64,000 nt of DNA from Vibrio sp. ED004 (GCF_023206395.1 NZ_CP066150.1:496001-560000), one strand, 5' to 3'. Positions 36,362 through 47,174 are shown, counted from the first letter of the stretch. Notes: generated from the letters alone by a model not told the origin. Made by a program: numbers and translations.

Positions 36362-36472
36362 TGACGTTGAGTGACTTGAAATTAAGTGGTTTTTTGCTTA
36401 CGCGGTACGAAACTATAACCTCGGTCACTCAATAATGAATGCTCATCTGGTAGAATAAACCGTCGTTATATT

Positions 36473-36497
36473 GCCCGCACTAATAGCGGGCATTTTT
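36473..36497 (+). terminator. Terminator between malQ and glgB
   Basis: 6-bp GC stem GCCCGC/GCGGGC, 7-nt loop, then ATTTTTG. It overlaps the upstream extension of the glgB frame, which argues against an early start. Confidence 0.75.
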
Positions 36498-36536
36498 GTA
36501 TTATGTTTTTTGGATGTTTGGTTAGGGAGAAACGTT

Positions 36537-38720
36537 TTGGAACTAAGTTCGATTTCAAAGCAAAAACAAATATATACCCAACTATCACAGGCTTGCTTCA
36601 CAGACCCATTTGCGTTTTTAGGGCCATACCTACCTTCTGAGCAAGGTGCATTACGTGTGTGGATTCCTGGGGCAGATAAAGTCGAGTTGATTGTTGGAAA
36701 GGAACCTCGTATTGAGTTAGCGCGAGAGGGTGAAAGTGGTTTCATTCTTAAGCAAGAGAGAGACTTACGTTTCACTCACTATAAGCTTGCGGTTGATTGG
36801 GCTGGCGTAGAACAGATCATCGATGATCCGTACCAGTACCACGATCTATATGCGAGTTATGAAGATCTTCATACACCGAAAGATATGTATCATCACATGG
36901 GGGCTCAGTTTATTACTCTAGAGCGTGATGGACAGACGATCTCAGGTACGCGTTTCTTGGTGTACGCACCGCATGCAACTGCGGCGAGCTTGGTGGGTAA
37001 CTTCAATGCTTGGGATGGTCGTCGTCACCCAATGCAACGCCTAGATTACGGTATGTGGGGTCTTTTCATTCCTGAACTGGAAGAAGGTGCTCAATACAAG
37101 TTTGAATTAAAAGGACCAAATGGCGAAGGCTTACCACACAAAGCTGACCCATGGGGTTTCTACTCTGAGCAATACCCTTCGTTCTCATCTGTGACTTACG
37201 ATCACGCTCGTTACGAGTGGCAAGATGCTAAGTGGCAGAATCGCCCTGTAACGCAAAAGCGTAAAGAAGCGCTTTCGTTCTACGAGCTGCACGCCGGTTC
37301 TTGGAAGCGTAACGCTGAAGGTGAATTCTTAAATTATCGCGAGCTTGCGGCTGAGCTGATCCCATACCTAACTGATCTTGGTTACACGCACGTTGAGCTA
37401 ATGCCAGTTTCAGAGCACCCATTCTACGGTTCGTGGGGCTATCAACCTGTTGGTCTATTTGCACCGACTAGTCGTTTTGGTTCTCCAGATGATTTCAAAT
37501 ACTTTGTCGATCAATGTCACCAAGCGGGTCTTGGTGTAGTACTTGATTGGGTTCCTGCTCACTTCCCAAGTGATGATCATGGCCTAGCAAACTTCGATGG
37601 TACGCCATTGTTCCATGATCCGGACCCGCGTCGTGGTTGGCATCAAGATTGGAACTCGTACATTTACGATTTAGGTAAAGAGCATGTTCGTCGTTTCTTA
37701 GTTTCTAATGCACTTTACTGGTTCGAACAATTCCATATCGATGGCATCCGTGTTGATGCGGTTGCTTCGATGTTGTACCTCGATTATTCGCGTAGCCATG
37801 ACCAATGGATCCCGAACGTAGACGGCGGCAACGAAAACTACGACGCTATCGCAACTCTTAAATGGATGAACGAAGAAGTGTACAAGCACTTCCCGAATGC
37901 GATGACGATTGCCGAAGAATCGACGGCTTTCCCAGGTGTTTCTGCACCCACTTTCATGGGCGGCTTGGGCTTTGGCTTTAAATGGAACATGGGTTGGATG
38001 CATGACAGCTTGTCTTACATTCAAGAAGACCCAATCAATCGTAAATATCACCACGATACAATTACTTTCCCACTGGTTTACGCACACAGTGAGAACTACG
38101 TCTTGTCTCTGTCTCACGATGAAGTAGTTTACGGTAAGGGCTCTATCCACGACAAGATGCCTGGTGATGAATGGCAACAAACGGCCAACTTACGTGCTTA
38201 TATGGGTTACATGTATGCGCAACCAGGTAAGAAGCTGAACTTCATGGGCGCTGAGTTTGGCCAGACGGCTGAATGGAATCACGATGATCAACTACAATGG
38301 TTCTTGCTGGATTACGAGCGTCATCAAGGTGTTCAGCGTTTAACGAAAGACTTGAATAACCTGTACCGCTCTGAAGCTGCAATGCACGATCTTGATTTTG
38401 ATCCGAAAGGTTTTGAATGGCGTTTACAGGATTCTGCAGAAGCGAGCATCTTAGCGCACGAACGTATCAGTGAATCTGGTGAGCGTATATTGGTAGTATC
38501 TAACTTTACGCCAGTTCCTCACGAGCACTTCCGTTTAGGTGTGCCAGTACAAGGTAAGTACTCACTATTGTTGAATACAGACTCGACTGACTACGCCGGT
38601 AGTGGTTTTGAAGTGAAGCAGACCGCTGAGATCGAATCAGTAGAAAGCGAAGGTCTGGATACATCGATTGAGTTACGTTTACCGCCACTATCGACTGTCT
38701 TCTATAAACTGAATTCGTAA
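36537..38720 (+). CDS. glgB: 1,4-alpha-glucan branching enzyme
   Basis: 727 aa from a TTG start with AGGGAGA 6 nt upstream; the frame is open further upstream (to 36471), but that part crosses a terminator and encodes an odd hydrophobic stretch. This start gives almost the same length as Escherichia coli GlgB (728). CBM48-like N-terminal modules, then GH13: nucleophile D407 (IRVDAVASM) and acid/base E460 ([10 protein letters not shown]), close to E. coli D405 and E458. It adds alpha-1,6 branches to glycogen. It follows malPQ in the same direction, behind a terminator. Confidence 0.93.
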   Translation: MELSSISKQKQIYTQLSQACFTDPFAFLGPYLPSEQGALRVWIPGADKVELIVGKEPRIELAREGESGFILKQERDLRFTHYKLAVDWAGVEQIIDDPYQYHDLYASYEDLHTPKDMYHHMGAQFITLERDGQTISGTRFLVYAPHATAASLVGNFNAWDGRRHPMQRLDYGMWGLFIPELEEGAQYKFELKGPNGEGLPHKADPWGFYSEQYPSFSSVTYDHARYEWQDAKWQNRPVTQKRKEALSFYELHAGSWKRNAEGEFLNYRELAAELIPYLTDLGYTHVELMPVSEHPFYGSWGYQPVGLFAPTSRFGSPDDFKYFVDQCHQAGLGVVLDWVPAHFPSDDHGLANFDGTPLFHDPDPRRGWHQDWNSYIYDLGKEHVRRFLVSNALYWFEQFHIDGIRVDAVASMLYLDYSRSHDQWIPNVDGGNENYDAIATLKWMNEEVYKHFPNAMTIAEESTAFPGVSAPTFMGGLGFGFKWNMGWMHDSLSYIQEDPINRKYHHDTITFPLVYAHSENYVLSLSHDEVVYGKGSIHDKMPGDEWQQTANLRAYMGYMYAQPGKKLNFMGAEFGQTAEWNHDDQLQWFLLDYERHQGVQRLTKDLNNLYRSEAAMHDLDFDPKGFEWRLQDSAEASILAHERISESGERILVVSNFTPVPHEHFRLGVPVQGKYSLLLNTDSTDYAGSGFEVKQTAEIESVESEGLDTSIELRLPPLSTVFYKLNS

Positions 38721-38743
38721 TATAATTCACGTAGTAGAAAGTA

Positions 38744-38773
38744 TAAAAAAAGGAGCCTTCTGGCTCCCTTTTT
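38744..38773. terminator. Bidirectional terminator between glgB and the TetR-type gene
   Basis: 6-bp stem GGAGCC/GGCTCC, 4-nt loop, A-run before and T-run after; serves two converging genes. Confidence 0.88.
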
Positions 38774-38799
38774 GTATTGAATATAAATGTTCGTTTAGC

Positions 38800-39270
38800 T
38801 TAATGCTGCTTGAAGTTCGTAAGATAGAACATTGAGCGTCCGACGACTGTTTCAAGAATACGAACCGAGTCGGTACCAAAGTTCTCAAACATCTTCTCTC
38901 GAAATTCGCCATTTGAGCTGAGGTCGAACTCTTCAGGGCTCTTAACCTGAGATGCGTGGAAAAACATGAGTTTGATCACGTAGCGGAATTGCTCATCACC
39001 TAGAGCATCTTGCCAAGATTGAACAAACGCCGCTTCTGACGAGAAGTCTAAGCTTTGGATAACAATCGATAACATGTGCTTGTGAAGCACTGAACGAATA
39101 GCGCGGGTCGACGGATAATAGCCCTGAAGCGTCGTTAAACTAATGCCAATTTCTTGAGCAATCCTTGCATAAGTTAGTGCTTCATGTCCTTCAGCCAGAA
39201 AAAGGTTTAGTACGATGTTATCGTAGTTTTTTTGATTTTCTAATTTCTGTACTTGAGTTATTCGAGCCAT
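38800..39270 (-). CDS. TetR-like transcriptional regulator
   Basis: 156 aa. The N-terminal helix-turn-helix (about 15-60: FLAEGHEALTYARIAQEIGISLTTLQGYYPSTRAI) fits TetR/AcrR, with the unusual start VQKLENQKNYDNIVLNLFL. The C-terminal ligand domain is short (about 90 residues against about 140 usual), so it is a compact member. No divergent partner is close; its target is unknown. Ends at a terminator shared with glgB. Confidence 0.72.
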   Translation of the reverse strand: MARITQVQKLENQKNYDNIVLNLFLAEGHEALTYARIAQEIGISLTTLQGYYPSTRAIRSVLHKHMLSIVIQSLDFSSEAAFVQSWQDALGDEQFRYVIKLMFFHASQVKSPEEFDLSSNGEFREKMFENFGTDSVRILETVVGRSMFYLTNFKQH

Positions 39271-39424
39271 TACAAATCTCTATTGAGTGTAACATTCTGT
39301 AAACACAGTATATTAAGAGTTTCTGAATTAAATCTCAAACTCCAAGGGTAAATAACTGGTCAATTTATCGTTAAATATAGTCAGTATTGTGTCATTGGTT
39401 CAATTATCAATCAGATCTTGGCAT

Positions 39425-39455
39425 AAATAAAAACACCGCCCTATTGAGCGGTGTG
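39425..39455 (-). terminator. Terminator after the ECF transporter operon
   Basis: Minus strand: stem ACACCGC/GCGGTGT, 8-nt loop, followed by TTTTATTT. Confidence 0.85.
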
Positions 39456-39494
39456 TTATTTAAAGTCTTTGTTTATATTTGCTAATTCAGATGA

Positions 39495-40334
39495 CTAGAA
39501 CGGATACCAAAATAACTGCGGCTCTAGAATACGTTTCGCAATGGCCAACACCACGATAAAAGCGATGACACTCAAACAAACAAAGTCGATACGTTTCAAG
39601 GGTGCATAGCTATACCAAGTGCGTGCTTTGTGTCGACCAAAGCCTCGTAACGTCATTGCGTTAGAGATCTCGTCTGCGCGGTCCAAACTAGAGAAAATGA
39701 GCGGGCCTAGAACTTTAGCTACATTTTTAATTCGAGTAATTAGGGGAGCCTTCTTTGAGAGCTCTACACCACGAGCCTGTTGAGCATGCATGATATTGAT
39801 GAAGTCTTTTTTAACTTCAGGCAAGTAACGCAATGTTAGACTCACCGCATAAGCAATTTTGTAAGGAACACCGATACGGTTGAGGCTCGCTGCAAACTCC
39901 GTTGGATGCGTTGTGAAGACAAAAATCAACGCTATCGGGAACATGCTCATGTATTTGAGCGTGACAGTGACTAAGTAAAACAGAGTCTCTTGGCTCAACG
40001 AGTAGTTACCCGGCAATGTCAGCAGTAAGGTTTCGCTGCCGATGAGCTCAGTACCTTGCTGTGGGGCCAGCAGATACATGAACAGAGCATTTAGGCTTAA
40101 TACACTCGCCGTACCCAATAACAAAGGTTTATACACACGTACAGGCACATTGGTCAGCTTTAGCAGGTATAAACCAGTCACAATAAGCAGTGTAATCAAT
40201 CTTAGGTCGAACGTAGTTAAGACCACGGTTACCCAAGCTAAGAAGAGCGCAAACTTGGTGATGCCGTTGAGAGCATGAAGCGGTGATTTTGTATCAATGT
40301 AATTGATGCCGAATTTTACTTTTGATGCGTTCAT
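39495..40334 (-). CDS. ECF transporter transmembrane (T) component
   Basis: 279 aa, EcfT/CbiQ family with about five membrane segments and the cytoplasmic coupling helices characteristic of T units: ARGVELS (about 190) and RADEISNAMTLRGFG (about 225-239, the A-R-G-like motif). It couples the ATPase to the S component. Overlaps the ATPase gene by 4 bp (ATGA). Confidence 0.88.
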   Translation of the reverse strand: MNASKVKFGINYIDTKSPLHALNGITKFALFLAWVTVVLTTFDLRLITLLIVTGLYLLKLTNVPVRVYKPLLLGTASVLSLNALFMYLLAPQQGTELIGSETLLLTLPGNYSLSQETLFYLVTVTLKYMSMFPIALIFVFTTHPTEFAASLNRIGVPYKIAYAVSLTLRYLPEVKKDFINIMHAQQARGVELSKKAPLITRIKNVAKVLGPLIFSSLDRADEISNAMTLRGFGRHKARTWYSYAPLKRIDFVCLSVIAFIVVLAIAKRILEPQLFWYPF

Positions 40335-42025
40335 TGAGCGCTTCTCTCGTAGTCGATGAAGTACTGCATGAATGCATTGGTGTCGTCGATTTTCATCATA
40401 GTCGCGAGTTCATAAATGCTGGTGGTACAAAGATTTGCACGTTCTAGAAGTGATGGTTGGCTAAACACTTCCGTCATCGCTGCATTGGCAATCAACTTGC
40501 TATCTGCGATTACGATTGAACGTGTGGTGTACTCGAGAACGAGGTGCATGTCGTGTGAGATGATCACAACGGTAATACCCAAATCACGGTTAAGCTTTTG
40601 GATGAATGCTAGCATGGATGTGTAGTTGCGGTAATCTTGACCCGCCGTTGGTTCATCCAAGATGAGGAGTTCAGGTTCCAACACTAAGATAGAAGCGATG
40701 GTTACACGTTTTTTCTGGCCGTAGCTTAGTGCTTCGATCGGCCAGTGGCGGAACTTACTCAGCCCACACAGCTCGAGAACATGCTCTACTTTTTCTGTGA
40801 TCAGTTCTTCTGCAATGTTGCGGTTACGAAGACCAAAAGCAATCTCGTCGAAAATCATATGATGCGAGATCATATGATTTGGGTTCTGCATCACGACACC
40901 GACTTTCTGACTTCTTTCAAAGATAGAAAGCTCAGATAGGTCTTCACCATTTAGATAGGAAGAGCCTGAATCGGCATCGATCACACCCATGATGAGTTTA
41001 GTGATGGTAGATTTACCCGAACCGTTTTTGCCTAGAATCGAAACAAACTCACCTTTGCCAATCTTGAAGCTGACATCTTCGAGTGCGTTTTTCTCGCCGT
41101 CGTAAGAATAAGTCAGACCATGAACTTCAAGTAAAGGTGGATATTGCTTATCTGCTACTGGGGCAGGGCGCTCAGCAAACCAAGCTTGAACAGCAGGGCG
41201 GAACCTTTTGTAGTCTAAAGCTTTGAGGTTTGACAGCTTGTCTTCGCTGGTTAGTGGGGCTTTCGCCGCCTTAAGCGCCGACAAGTAAAGCGGTTCACGA
41301 ATACCGTGTGTATCAAGTAATTCAGAAGCCAAGATTTCATCGGGTGTCATGTCTGCAACGATTTCACCACGTTCCATTAAGATCACACGGTCGATATCGC
41401 GATGTAGGACATCCTCAAGGCGGTGCTCGATAATCACGATGGTCTTGTTGGTTTCTTTATGCAGCTGGTCGATGATCTCAATCGTTGCCTTACCTGTTTT
41501 AGGGTCAAGGCTTGCTAGAGGTTCATCGAACAGCAAAATATCAACGTCATCAACTAAGATACCCGCTAAGGACACTCGCTGTTTTTGACCACCTGAAAGG
41601 TCATGAGGTGAACGTACAAGCATGTCCGCTAGATCGACCATTTTTGCAGTCGACTTAACTAACGGGTACATGTCAATGTTCGACATCAACTGGTTTTCGA
41701 GTGCGAAAGCGATGTCTTCGCCGATATTTAACCCCACAAATTGGCTATCAGTATCTTGTAATACCGTGCCGATTTGCTCGGTATAGTCGTGCATCGAAAA
41801 CTCAGAAATGTTCTTGCCGTTGATCTCTAAAGAACCTGTGACTTCACCTTTAATGGCATGAGGTATCAGACCGTTAAGACACTGACCTAGGGTCGATTTA
41901 CCACTACCACTTGGTCCAATAATGACGATTTTCTCTCCTTTCTCTATCCTTAGATTGATATTTTTTAGCGTCGGTTTATCCAGCGACTCATATCTAAAAG
42001 AGAAGTTCGAAAATGCTATAGTCAT
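40331..42025 (-). CDS. ECF transporter double ATPase
   Basis: 564 aa with two fused ABC domains. Domain 1: Walker A GPSGSGKST (37-45), signature LSGGQKQR, Walker B LLFDEP. Domain 2 (from about residue 300): GKNGSGKST, LSYGQKKR, LLILDEPTAGQD. Energises vitamin-type uptake through the T and S units encoded on either side. The second signature has Tyr in place of Gly (LSYGQ), a variant also seen in other ECF ATPases. Confidence 0.92.
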   Translation of the reverse strand: MTIAFSNFSFRYESLDKPTLKNINLRIEKGEKIVIIGPSGSGKSTLGQCLNGLIPHAIKGEVTGSLEINGKNISEFSMHDYTEQIGTVLQDTDSQFVGLNIGEDIAFALENQLMSNIDMYPLVKSTAKMVDLADMLVRSPHDLSGGQKQRVSLAGILVDDVDILLFDEPLASLDPKTGKATIEIIDQLHKETNKTIVIIEHRLEDVLHRDIDRVILMERGEIVADMTPDEILASELLDTHGIREPLYLSALKAAKAPLTSEDKLSNLKALDYKRFRPAVQAWFAERPAPVADKQYPPLLEVHGLTYSYDGEKNALEDVSFKIGKGEFVSILGKNGSGKSTITKLIMGVIDADSGSSYLNGEDLSELSIFERSQKVGVVMQNPNHMISHHMIFDEIAFGLRNRNIAEELITEKVEHVLELCGLSKFRHWPIEALSYGQKKRVTIASILVLEPELLILDEPTAGQDYRNYTSMLAFIQKLNRDLGITVVIISHDMHLVLEYTTRSIVIADSKLIANAAMTEVFSQPSLLERANLCTTSIYELATMMKIDDTNAFMQYFIDYERSAQ

Positions 42026-42031
42026 TATCGC

Positions 42032-42580
42032 TTATGCCTCAGTCAGGTTGCGGCTTTGTTTGTTGCGCTTAGCGACTGATTTTAGGATCAGGAAGCCCAC
42101 AACAGCGATCAGAACGGTGTTACCCGCTGCGATGATAGACAGTTGAGTGAAGACTTTAGTAAACGGTTCTGCGTATAGGATGGTGTCAAGGAACGCAGAG
42201 CAGCCATAGCCTACAACGTTACCTGCGAGGGCCAGTATCACGAACAACACAAAATCTTTCATTGGCAGCTCGCCTTGTTGAAGGCGGTTCTTAGTCATCA
42301 TAGGGAATAAGCCGATAACCATACCTACGATACCTGAGCCTAGTACCCAAGTTAACCACACGCCCCAGCCTGCGAACAGATCCGTTACCCAGTGACCGAT
42401 AAAGCCAACTAAGAAGCCAACAATTGGGCCGAACAAAACAGAAAACAGTGCTAGGACTGCCATCGCTGGTTTCAATGTCGTGTTCGCAAACACTGGGACA
42501 CCAAACATAGGTAAACCACCAATGCCGTACAGTGCCGCGCCAATGGCAATAACGACCACTGTTTTAGCTGAAAAGTTCAT
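42032..42580 (-). CDS. ECF transporter substrate-binding (S) component, UPF0397
   Basis: 182 aa from the ATG at 42580 with GAGG 6 nt upstream; the frame to 42715 is not needed. Six or so membrane helices; the N-terminus [20 protein letters not shown] is diagnostic of the UPF0397 S components, which are commonly annotated as riboflavin-type but whose substrate is not firmly known. First gene of the S-A-T operon. TATAAT occurs on the minus strand about 120 bp upstream. I see no FMN or TPP riboswitch in the leader. Confidence 0.87.
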   Translation of the reverse strand: MNFSAKTVVVIAIGAALYGIGGLPMFGVPVFANTTLKPAMAVLALFSVLFGPIVGFLVGFIGHWVTDLFAGWGVWLTWVLGSGIVGMVIGLFPMMTKNRLQQGELPMKDFVLFVILALAGNVVGYGCSAFLDTILYAEPFTKVFTQLSIIAAGNTVLIAVVGFLILKSVAKRNKQSRNLTEA

Positions 42581-42802
42581 AGATAACCTCGAATACTGAA
42601 AGATAAAGCTTAATAAAGAACGAATATTCGCCATTATTAATATGTGTCTCAATGAGAACGTTTTTTGGGCAAATATAAAAAATAAGGCGCGCATTATACA
42701 GTAGAACCCTTCCATAAGGGAAGGTAAGTGTCTAGATGTCTAAAATTCCATCTGAACACCGAAATATCGTGTAAAAAGTGCAAGTTTGTGGTTAATCAAG
42801 CA

Positions 42803-42833
42803 ACAAAAAAGCCAGGGTGTGGACCTGGCTTTT
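42803..42833 (-). terminator. Terminator after the HlyD gene
   Basis: Minus strand: 7-bp stem AGCCAGG/CCTGGCT, 7-nt loop, six T. Confidence 0.88.
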
Positions 42834-42884
42834 CATTCCTATTAACAATGTGTTAAGTCATTTATTGACCTATATACACTTGTC

Positions 42885-44015
42885 TTAGTGATCTAGGTAC
42901 AGATAGTTCTGCCAACTCTTCATACGAATAAGCACTTTACGCATGATAGAGACGTGGGTGAAGCTGTCAGAATAAACAGCAACCTCTACCGCTGTACCCA
43001 TAGGCAAATGGTATGGAGCTAGGTCATCTGTGATGCTTAATGTAACAAATACACGACCGCTGGTACGCAGGGCATCTGTACCAAGTAGCGCACCTCGAGC
43101 TTGGAATTGGCTCTCACCGATAGCTGGAATCACTTCGTCAATACGTCCTTTAAATACCTTTCCTGGTAAAGCTCTGAACAAAAACTCAGCTTCGTAGCCC
43201 GGTTGTAGGCGTTGTAAGGAGTTTTGTCTAAACGCGGCGGTATAGAACTGCTCCTCTGTGTGAACAAACGTCATCACTGGAGCCAGTGGAAGTGGTACTG
43301 CCATTACACCTGGTCGCAACGCCAATTGTGTCACGTATCCAGCCGTTGGAGCGCGAACCACGGTCTGCTCTAAATCAAACTGAGCTTTACGCAATTCAGC
43401 TAATAGGCTTAACACAGCTGTGTTCTCACCACCAATTTCAGAATCTAAGGCTATTTGGGCTCTTTCTAGACTTGCATCCGTTACTTTTACCGCAGCTTCT
43501 GATGCTTTATATGCTTGTCTGCGAGTATCAAGTTGTTGCTCAGTGAAAGCGCCACTTTCGTAACCACGCTTGTAACGAGAGAATTCACGTTGCGCTTTAT
43601 CCCTTTCGGCGATAGCTTTAATTCTCGCAGCTTCTGCTTCAGCGACTTCTGATTCCATCCCAAGAGCACCTTGACTCGCTTCTTTTACTTTCGCTTCTAA
43701 CCTTGCCACTTCAGCTTGGAATGGGATCGGATCAATTTTAAAAAGAATATCCCCTTTTTTAAGAGGTGTGTTTGGTTTGACGGGAACTTCAATGACTTTA
43801 CCTCGAACCCCAGAAACGACTGGTGTTGTTGAGTAAACCTGATTACCAATTTGTGTGAAAGGGTGGTTGTAGTTCATCAGTAAGATCAAAGTACCAATGA
43901 TGATGACACCACCAAGAACGGCAGTGGGTACAGTCCATTTGTTTAGCGGGATATTGAACACCTTGAAAATGGTGATACAAAGTGCCGCATAGGTCATTAT
44001 CAGCAGTAAATCCAT
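42885..44015 (-). CDS. HlyD-family membrane fusion protein (YiaV type)
   Basis: 376 aa. Two N-terminal hydrophobic segments (about 2-20 and 30-47), then a biotinyl-lipoyl half (VVSGVRGKVIEVPVKPNTPLKKGDILFKID), a coiled-coil hairpin (about 95-200), and the second half and beta-barrel. The family works as a periplasmic adaptor of efflux systems, but no outer membrane factor or transporter is adjacent. Its start overlaps the stop of the DUF3302 gene (TAATG), as in the E. coli yiaW-yiaV pair. Confidence 0.87.
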   Translation of the reverse strand: MDLLLIMTYAALCITIFKVFNIPLNKWTVPTAVLGGVIIIGTLILLMNYNHPFTQIGNQVYSTTPVVSGVRGKVIEVPVKPNTPLKKGDILFKIDPIPFQAEVARLEAKVKEASQGALGMESEVAEAEAARIKAIAERDKAQREFSRYKRGYESGAFTEQQLDTRRQAYKASEAAVKVTDASLERAQIALDSEIGGENTAVLSLLAELRKAQFDLEQTVVRAPTAGYVTQLALRPGVMAVPLPLAPVMTFVHTEEQFYTAAFRQNSLQRLQPGYEAEFLFRALPGKVFKGRIDEVIPAIGESQFQARGALLGTDALRTSGRVFVTLSITDDLAPYHLPMGTAVEVAVYSDSFTHVSIMRKVLIRMKSWQNYLYLDH

Positions 44016-44410
44016 TACTTAATCTCCTGATCTTGAGCGTTATTCTGATCGTTCTCTTGCTTATTGTGCGTCGGAGCTGCTTGCTTGAGTTCTGAGAGTT
44101 CTTCCTGTAGCGCATTAACCTGGTCGATTAAGATATCAACACGGTGATGAATGTCATGTTGTTCTTCTTCGAGCTTGGCAAAGCCCCAGCCGCGATCTTT
44201 GCGCCATAGGGTTGCCCAAATCCACAGGAATGGCCAGATAGCGTGTAAGGTGAATAGGCTGACCCAGCCTGAGACGTGAATGGCATCTTGATGAGGGTGG
44301 TTGCGTTCTTTCGCAATTTCATAGGGAATATCGTGAATAACGATGATGCCGTAAAAGATGACTAATGCTACGAAAATCAGTAGACCGAGTGCAAAGTAGT
44401 CTAAAAACAT
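44015..44410 (-). CDS. DUF3302 inner membrane protein (YiaW type)
   Basis: 131 aa, two membrane segments (about 3-24 and 48-66) with conserved HPHQDAIHVSGWVSLFTLHAIWPFLW, then a coiled-coil cytoplasmic tail ending in an Asn/Gln/Glu-rich stretch. Function unknown; found with HlyD-type partners in enterobacteria. First gene of a two-gene unit. Confidence 0.83.
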   Translation of the reverse strand: MFLDYFALGLLIFVALVIFYGIIVIHDIPYEIAKERNHPHQDAIHVSGWVSLFTLHAIWPFLWIWATLWRKDRGWGFAKLEEEQHDIHHRVDILIDQVNALQEELSELKQAAPTHNKQENDQNNAQDQEIK

Positions 44411-44679
44411 AACAGATCCTTGTAATGTTAGATATTAGTTATAAATATACTACGCTATCATCCAAGTAATTGTTATAAAAATGATTTACCGAGTTGAAAA
44501 TAATGTGTTGTCGCTTCTAATGCGAATAAAAGCATTGATGAATCTTATAAAATCTCATCGCGTTTGAAGAGGTTATTTCGGCTTTCTGGTTGGTATTTCA
44601 GCTGAAATGATGACAATTACGATTCTAAATGACGTGCATAGCCATAACCATAACAACAAAAAATAAAGGACAAATACGG

Positions 44680-45582
44680 ATGTATATAGGTGAATTGGCC
44701 GCTATTGGCGCTGCGATTGTGTGGGCGTGTGCGACATGGATCTATGGGCAATTTGGACATCGCTTCTCTGCGATGCAATTGAACATTGTTAAGGGGGCTG
44801 TGGCGTCAGGGATGATGTTGCTGGTGATGCCTCTTATCCCGATGCCGGAGTTTGAACTGAGTACCAACCATTTTCTGATATTGGCAATTTCAGGAGTGAT
44901 TGGCATTGCGATTGGAGATAGCGCCTATTTTGCAGCGTTGAAAAGAATCGGTGCCAATAAGACGTTGTTACTGGAGTCTTTAGCCCCGCCTCTTTCTGGT
45001 GTGTTGGCATTAATGTTCCTTGGCGCTGTATTGACAGTGCAAAGCTGGCTCGGTGTCGTGATTACAACACTGGCGGTGACCTTCGTTGTCTTCCAGCCAT
45101 CAAAATCGGCGAGCGGTGAATCGAATGACAAAGCGCAGTGGGGTGGCATTGGTTATGGGCTTGTGGCGAGTGTCTGTCAGGCATCTGGTGTGGTTATTTC
45201 CCATTATGCTTTGGTGGCTGGTGATATTCCCCCATTGTTAGGGGCGCTGATTCGGCTCACGATAGGTGTGTTTGCCGTGATGCTGATTATCCCTTTTGTT
45301 GAGAGTAAGCCTTACTCGTCTATGAAAAGAGATTTATGGGAGATGACCAAATTCGACAAGCTTTGGCTTTTAGGGGCAATATTTGTCGGAACATTTTTGG
45401 CGCTGTGGCTTCAGCAGGTTGCGTTGAAAAATGCTAACCCTGCGATTGCACAAACGTTGATAGCGACCAGTCCGGTCTTTATTTTGGTGATTTATGCACT
45501 GAATGGAGAAAAGATATCGAAGCAAAGTGTCATAGGGACACTTACTGCGTTAGGTGGAATCTCTCTTTTTTTCTATCAGTAG
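44680..45582 (+). CDS. EamA/DMT-family transporter
   Basis: 300 aa from the ATG at 44680, preceded by AAAGGA; the frame to 44629 has no better site. Ten hydrophobic segments in two EamA repeats (about 3-135 and 150-300), the DMT permease layout. Probably exports a metabolite; the substrate cannot be inferred. Converges on the GGDEF gene with only 11 bp between stops. Confidence 0.87.
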   Translation: MYIGELAAIGAAIVWACATWIYGQFGHRFSAMQLNIVKGAVASGMMLLVMPLIPMPEFELSTNHFLILAISGVIGIAIGDSAYFAALKRIGANKTLLLESLAPPLSGVLALMFLGAVLTVQSWLGVVITTLAVTFVVFQPSKSASGESNDKAQWGGIGYGLVASVCQASGVVISHYALVAGDIPPLLGALIRLTIGVFAVMLIIPFVESKPYSSMKRDLWEMTKFDKLWLLGAIFVGTFLALWLQQVALKNANPAIAQTLIATSPVFILVIYALNGEKISKQSVIGTLTALGGISLFFYQ

Positions 45583-45593
45583 TTTCGCTTCAA

Positions 45594-47174
45594 TTATTCG
45601 GTACAAATCTGGTTACGACCGTTAGCTTTAGCTCGGTACAGCGCTTTGTCTGCTCGGTAGAAGGTACGTTGAGTATTTTCTCCGTCACGATGCAAAGTGA
45701 TACCAATACTCACGGTCAAACCGCGCTCCCCAAGTATCTCATGCCAACCGAATTGGAAGATGCGCTCTCGATAATTTTCAGAGTGCATTTCTGCTTTAGG
45801 AAGATCAGTGTTCTCAAGAATGACGAGGAACTCTTCTCCACCAAACCTGACACACGACGCGCCCCTAAACTTAAAGTATGAGCGCAGTTCTTGAGACACA
45901 CTAACAATCGCTTTATCACCCACTAAGTGACTCAATTCATCGTTGATGGACTTGAAGTGGTCAATATCGATAACCATGAGTGCAAAAGAGGTATCGTGCA
46001 GCAGCATGTCTTTCAGTTTCACATCTAACCAGCGACGGTTGTGTAGCCCTGTTAATGGATCGGTGAATACGTCTTGTTGAAGCTGAGCAACCGCATTCTT
46101 GTGTTGCTCAGTCGTCTCTTTCAGCTCTTTGTTCTCTTGTTCAGAGAGAATGAGTTTGAGCTGTAATTCAAAGCGGGACAGGCGGCGTAGCTGGCTTGCA
46201 CCGAGTTCACTGATCGGGATCCGCTTCATCAGATCGGTTTCAATTCGGTAGCCTTTTTTCTCATAGCTTAGTGCTTCTTGAAAGCGCCCTTGATTCATAC
46301 ACACATCACTTAGCGAATCGTAGAATCGTTTTGCAAGTACTGGCGACGAGTAGGCTTTCATTCGTTTGTCTGTACTCGACAAAATCATACTTGCGTAGTC
46401 TTGCTTGCCGGTTGCACTTAGGCAATGTGCTAGCTCTAGACGAGTCATGGTCGCAAGCCAGCTTGCTTGAGTGCTGTTGGCTGGGTATTGAACCTTAGAC
46501 AGACAACGTAGCGCTTCATGGTATTTTTTCTTAGCGCGCAGCACCTTCGCTTGGTAAAGCAATATTTGAGTTGTGAGCAACTTGTCACTCACCAAAATAC
46601 TCAGTTCTTCGCACTCATTTAGTAAATCGCTAGCCGCAGTAATACGGTTGAGCAGAAGCAAGCTGGCTACCATATGCAGCTTGAACTTGAGGCGAAGTGA
46701 GCGGCTGCTTATCGCATGGTCTATGCTGCTAATTTTTTGATAGTAGCGAAGGGCTTTGTTGTGGTCGCCATAGGAATCACATAGGTTCCCCATGCCTAAA
46801 ATGGCTAACACATACTCATCGATATGGCCGTGTTCAACCGCGATTGTCGATGAACTGACGAATTCGTTGAGTGCTGACGTGTAATCACCAATTTCAACTA
46901 AGCGGTCACTTAAGCTGGTTTTGACTGTCAGAATGTCTTCGATATCGGCAGGAAGGTGGAGCAGGTCGAGTGCAAGTCTCAACTCTTCGATGCTGGTTTG
47001 ATTTTGTTGTAACTCGGCGCGATATTCAGAGCTGATGATATAGCAGTGCGCTTGTTCTGTTTGCGTTGTCGACACATGCTGACGAATGTGGTTCCAGAAG
47101 ATGATCGCTTCTTCACCTGATACTGATGAAGGGTCTAAACCGGCGTCTGTGATCTTGCTTAATAGAGTTTCCAT
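45594..47174 (-). CDS. TPR-GGDEF diguanylate cyclase
   Basis: 526 aa. The N-terminal 330 residues are helical TPR-like repeats (for example YILAILGMGNLCDSYGDHNKALRYYQKI and DSLSDVCMNQGRFQEALSYEKKGY), then a coiled coil (335-365) and a GGDEF domain (about 370-525) with intact active site GGEEF (445-449). No signal peptide or membrane span, so a cytoplasmic cyclic-di-GMP synthase controlled by protein contacts. Its start overlaps the stop of the upstream TPR gene by 1 nt (TAATG). Confidence 0.9.
   Translation of the reverse strand: METLLSKITDAGLDPSSVSGEEAIIFWNHIRQHVSTTQTEQAHCYIISSEYRAELQQNQTSIEELRLALDLLHLPADIEDILTVKTSLSDRLVEIGDYTSALNEFVSSSTIAVEHGHIDEYVLAILGMGNLCDSYGDHNKALRYYQKISSIDHAISSRSLRLKFKLHMVASLLLLNRITAASDLLNECEELSILVSDKLLTTQILLYQAKVLRAKKKYHEALRCLSKVQYPANSTQASWLATMTRLELAHCLSATGKQDYASMILSSTDKRMKAYSSPVLAKRFYDSLSDVCMNQGRFQEALSYEKKGYRIETDLMKRIPISELGASQLRRLSRFELQLKLILSEQENKELKETTEQHKNAVAQLQQDVFTDPLTGLHNRRWLDVKLKDMLLHDTSFALMVIDIDHFKSINDELSHLVGDKAIVSVSQELRSYFKFRGASCVRFGGEEFLVILENTDLPKAEMHSENYRERIFQFGWHEILGERGLTVSIGITLHRDGENTQRTFYRADKALYRAKANGRNQICTE

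Noticed and set aside
36471..36536. Earlier start for glgB
   Set aside because: The extension overlaps a terminator hairpin and encodes a hydrophobic stretch foreign to GlgB; the TTG at 36537 gives the family length.
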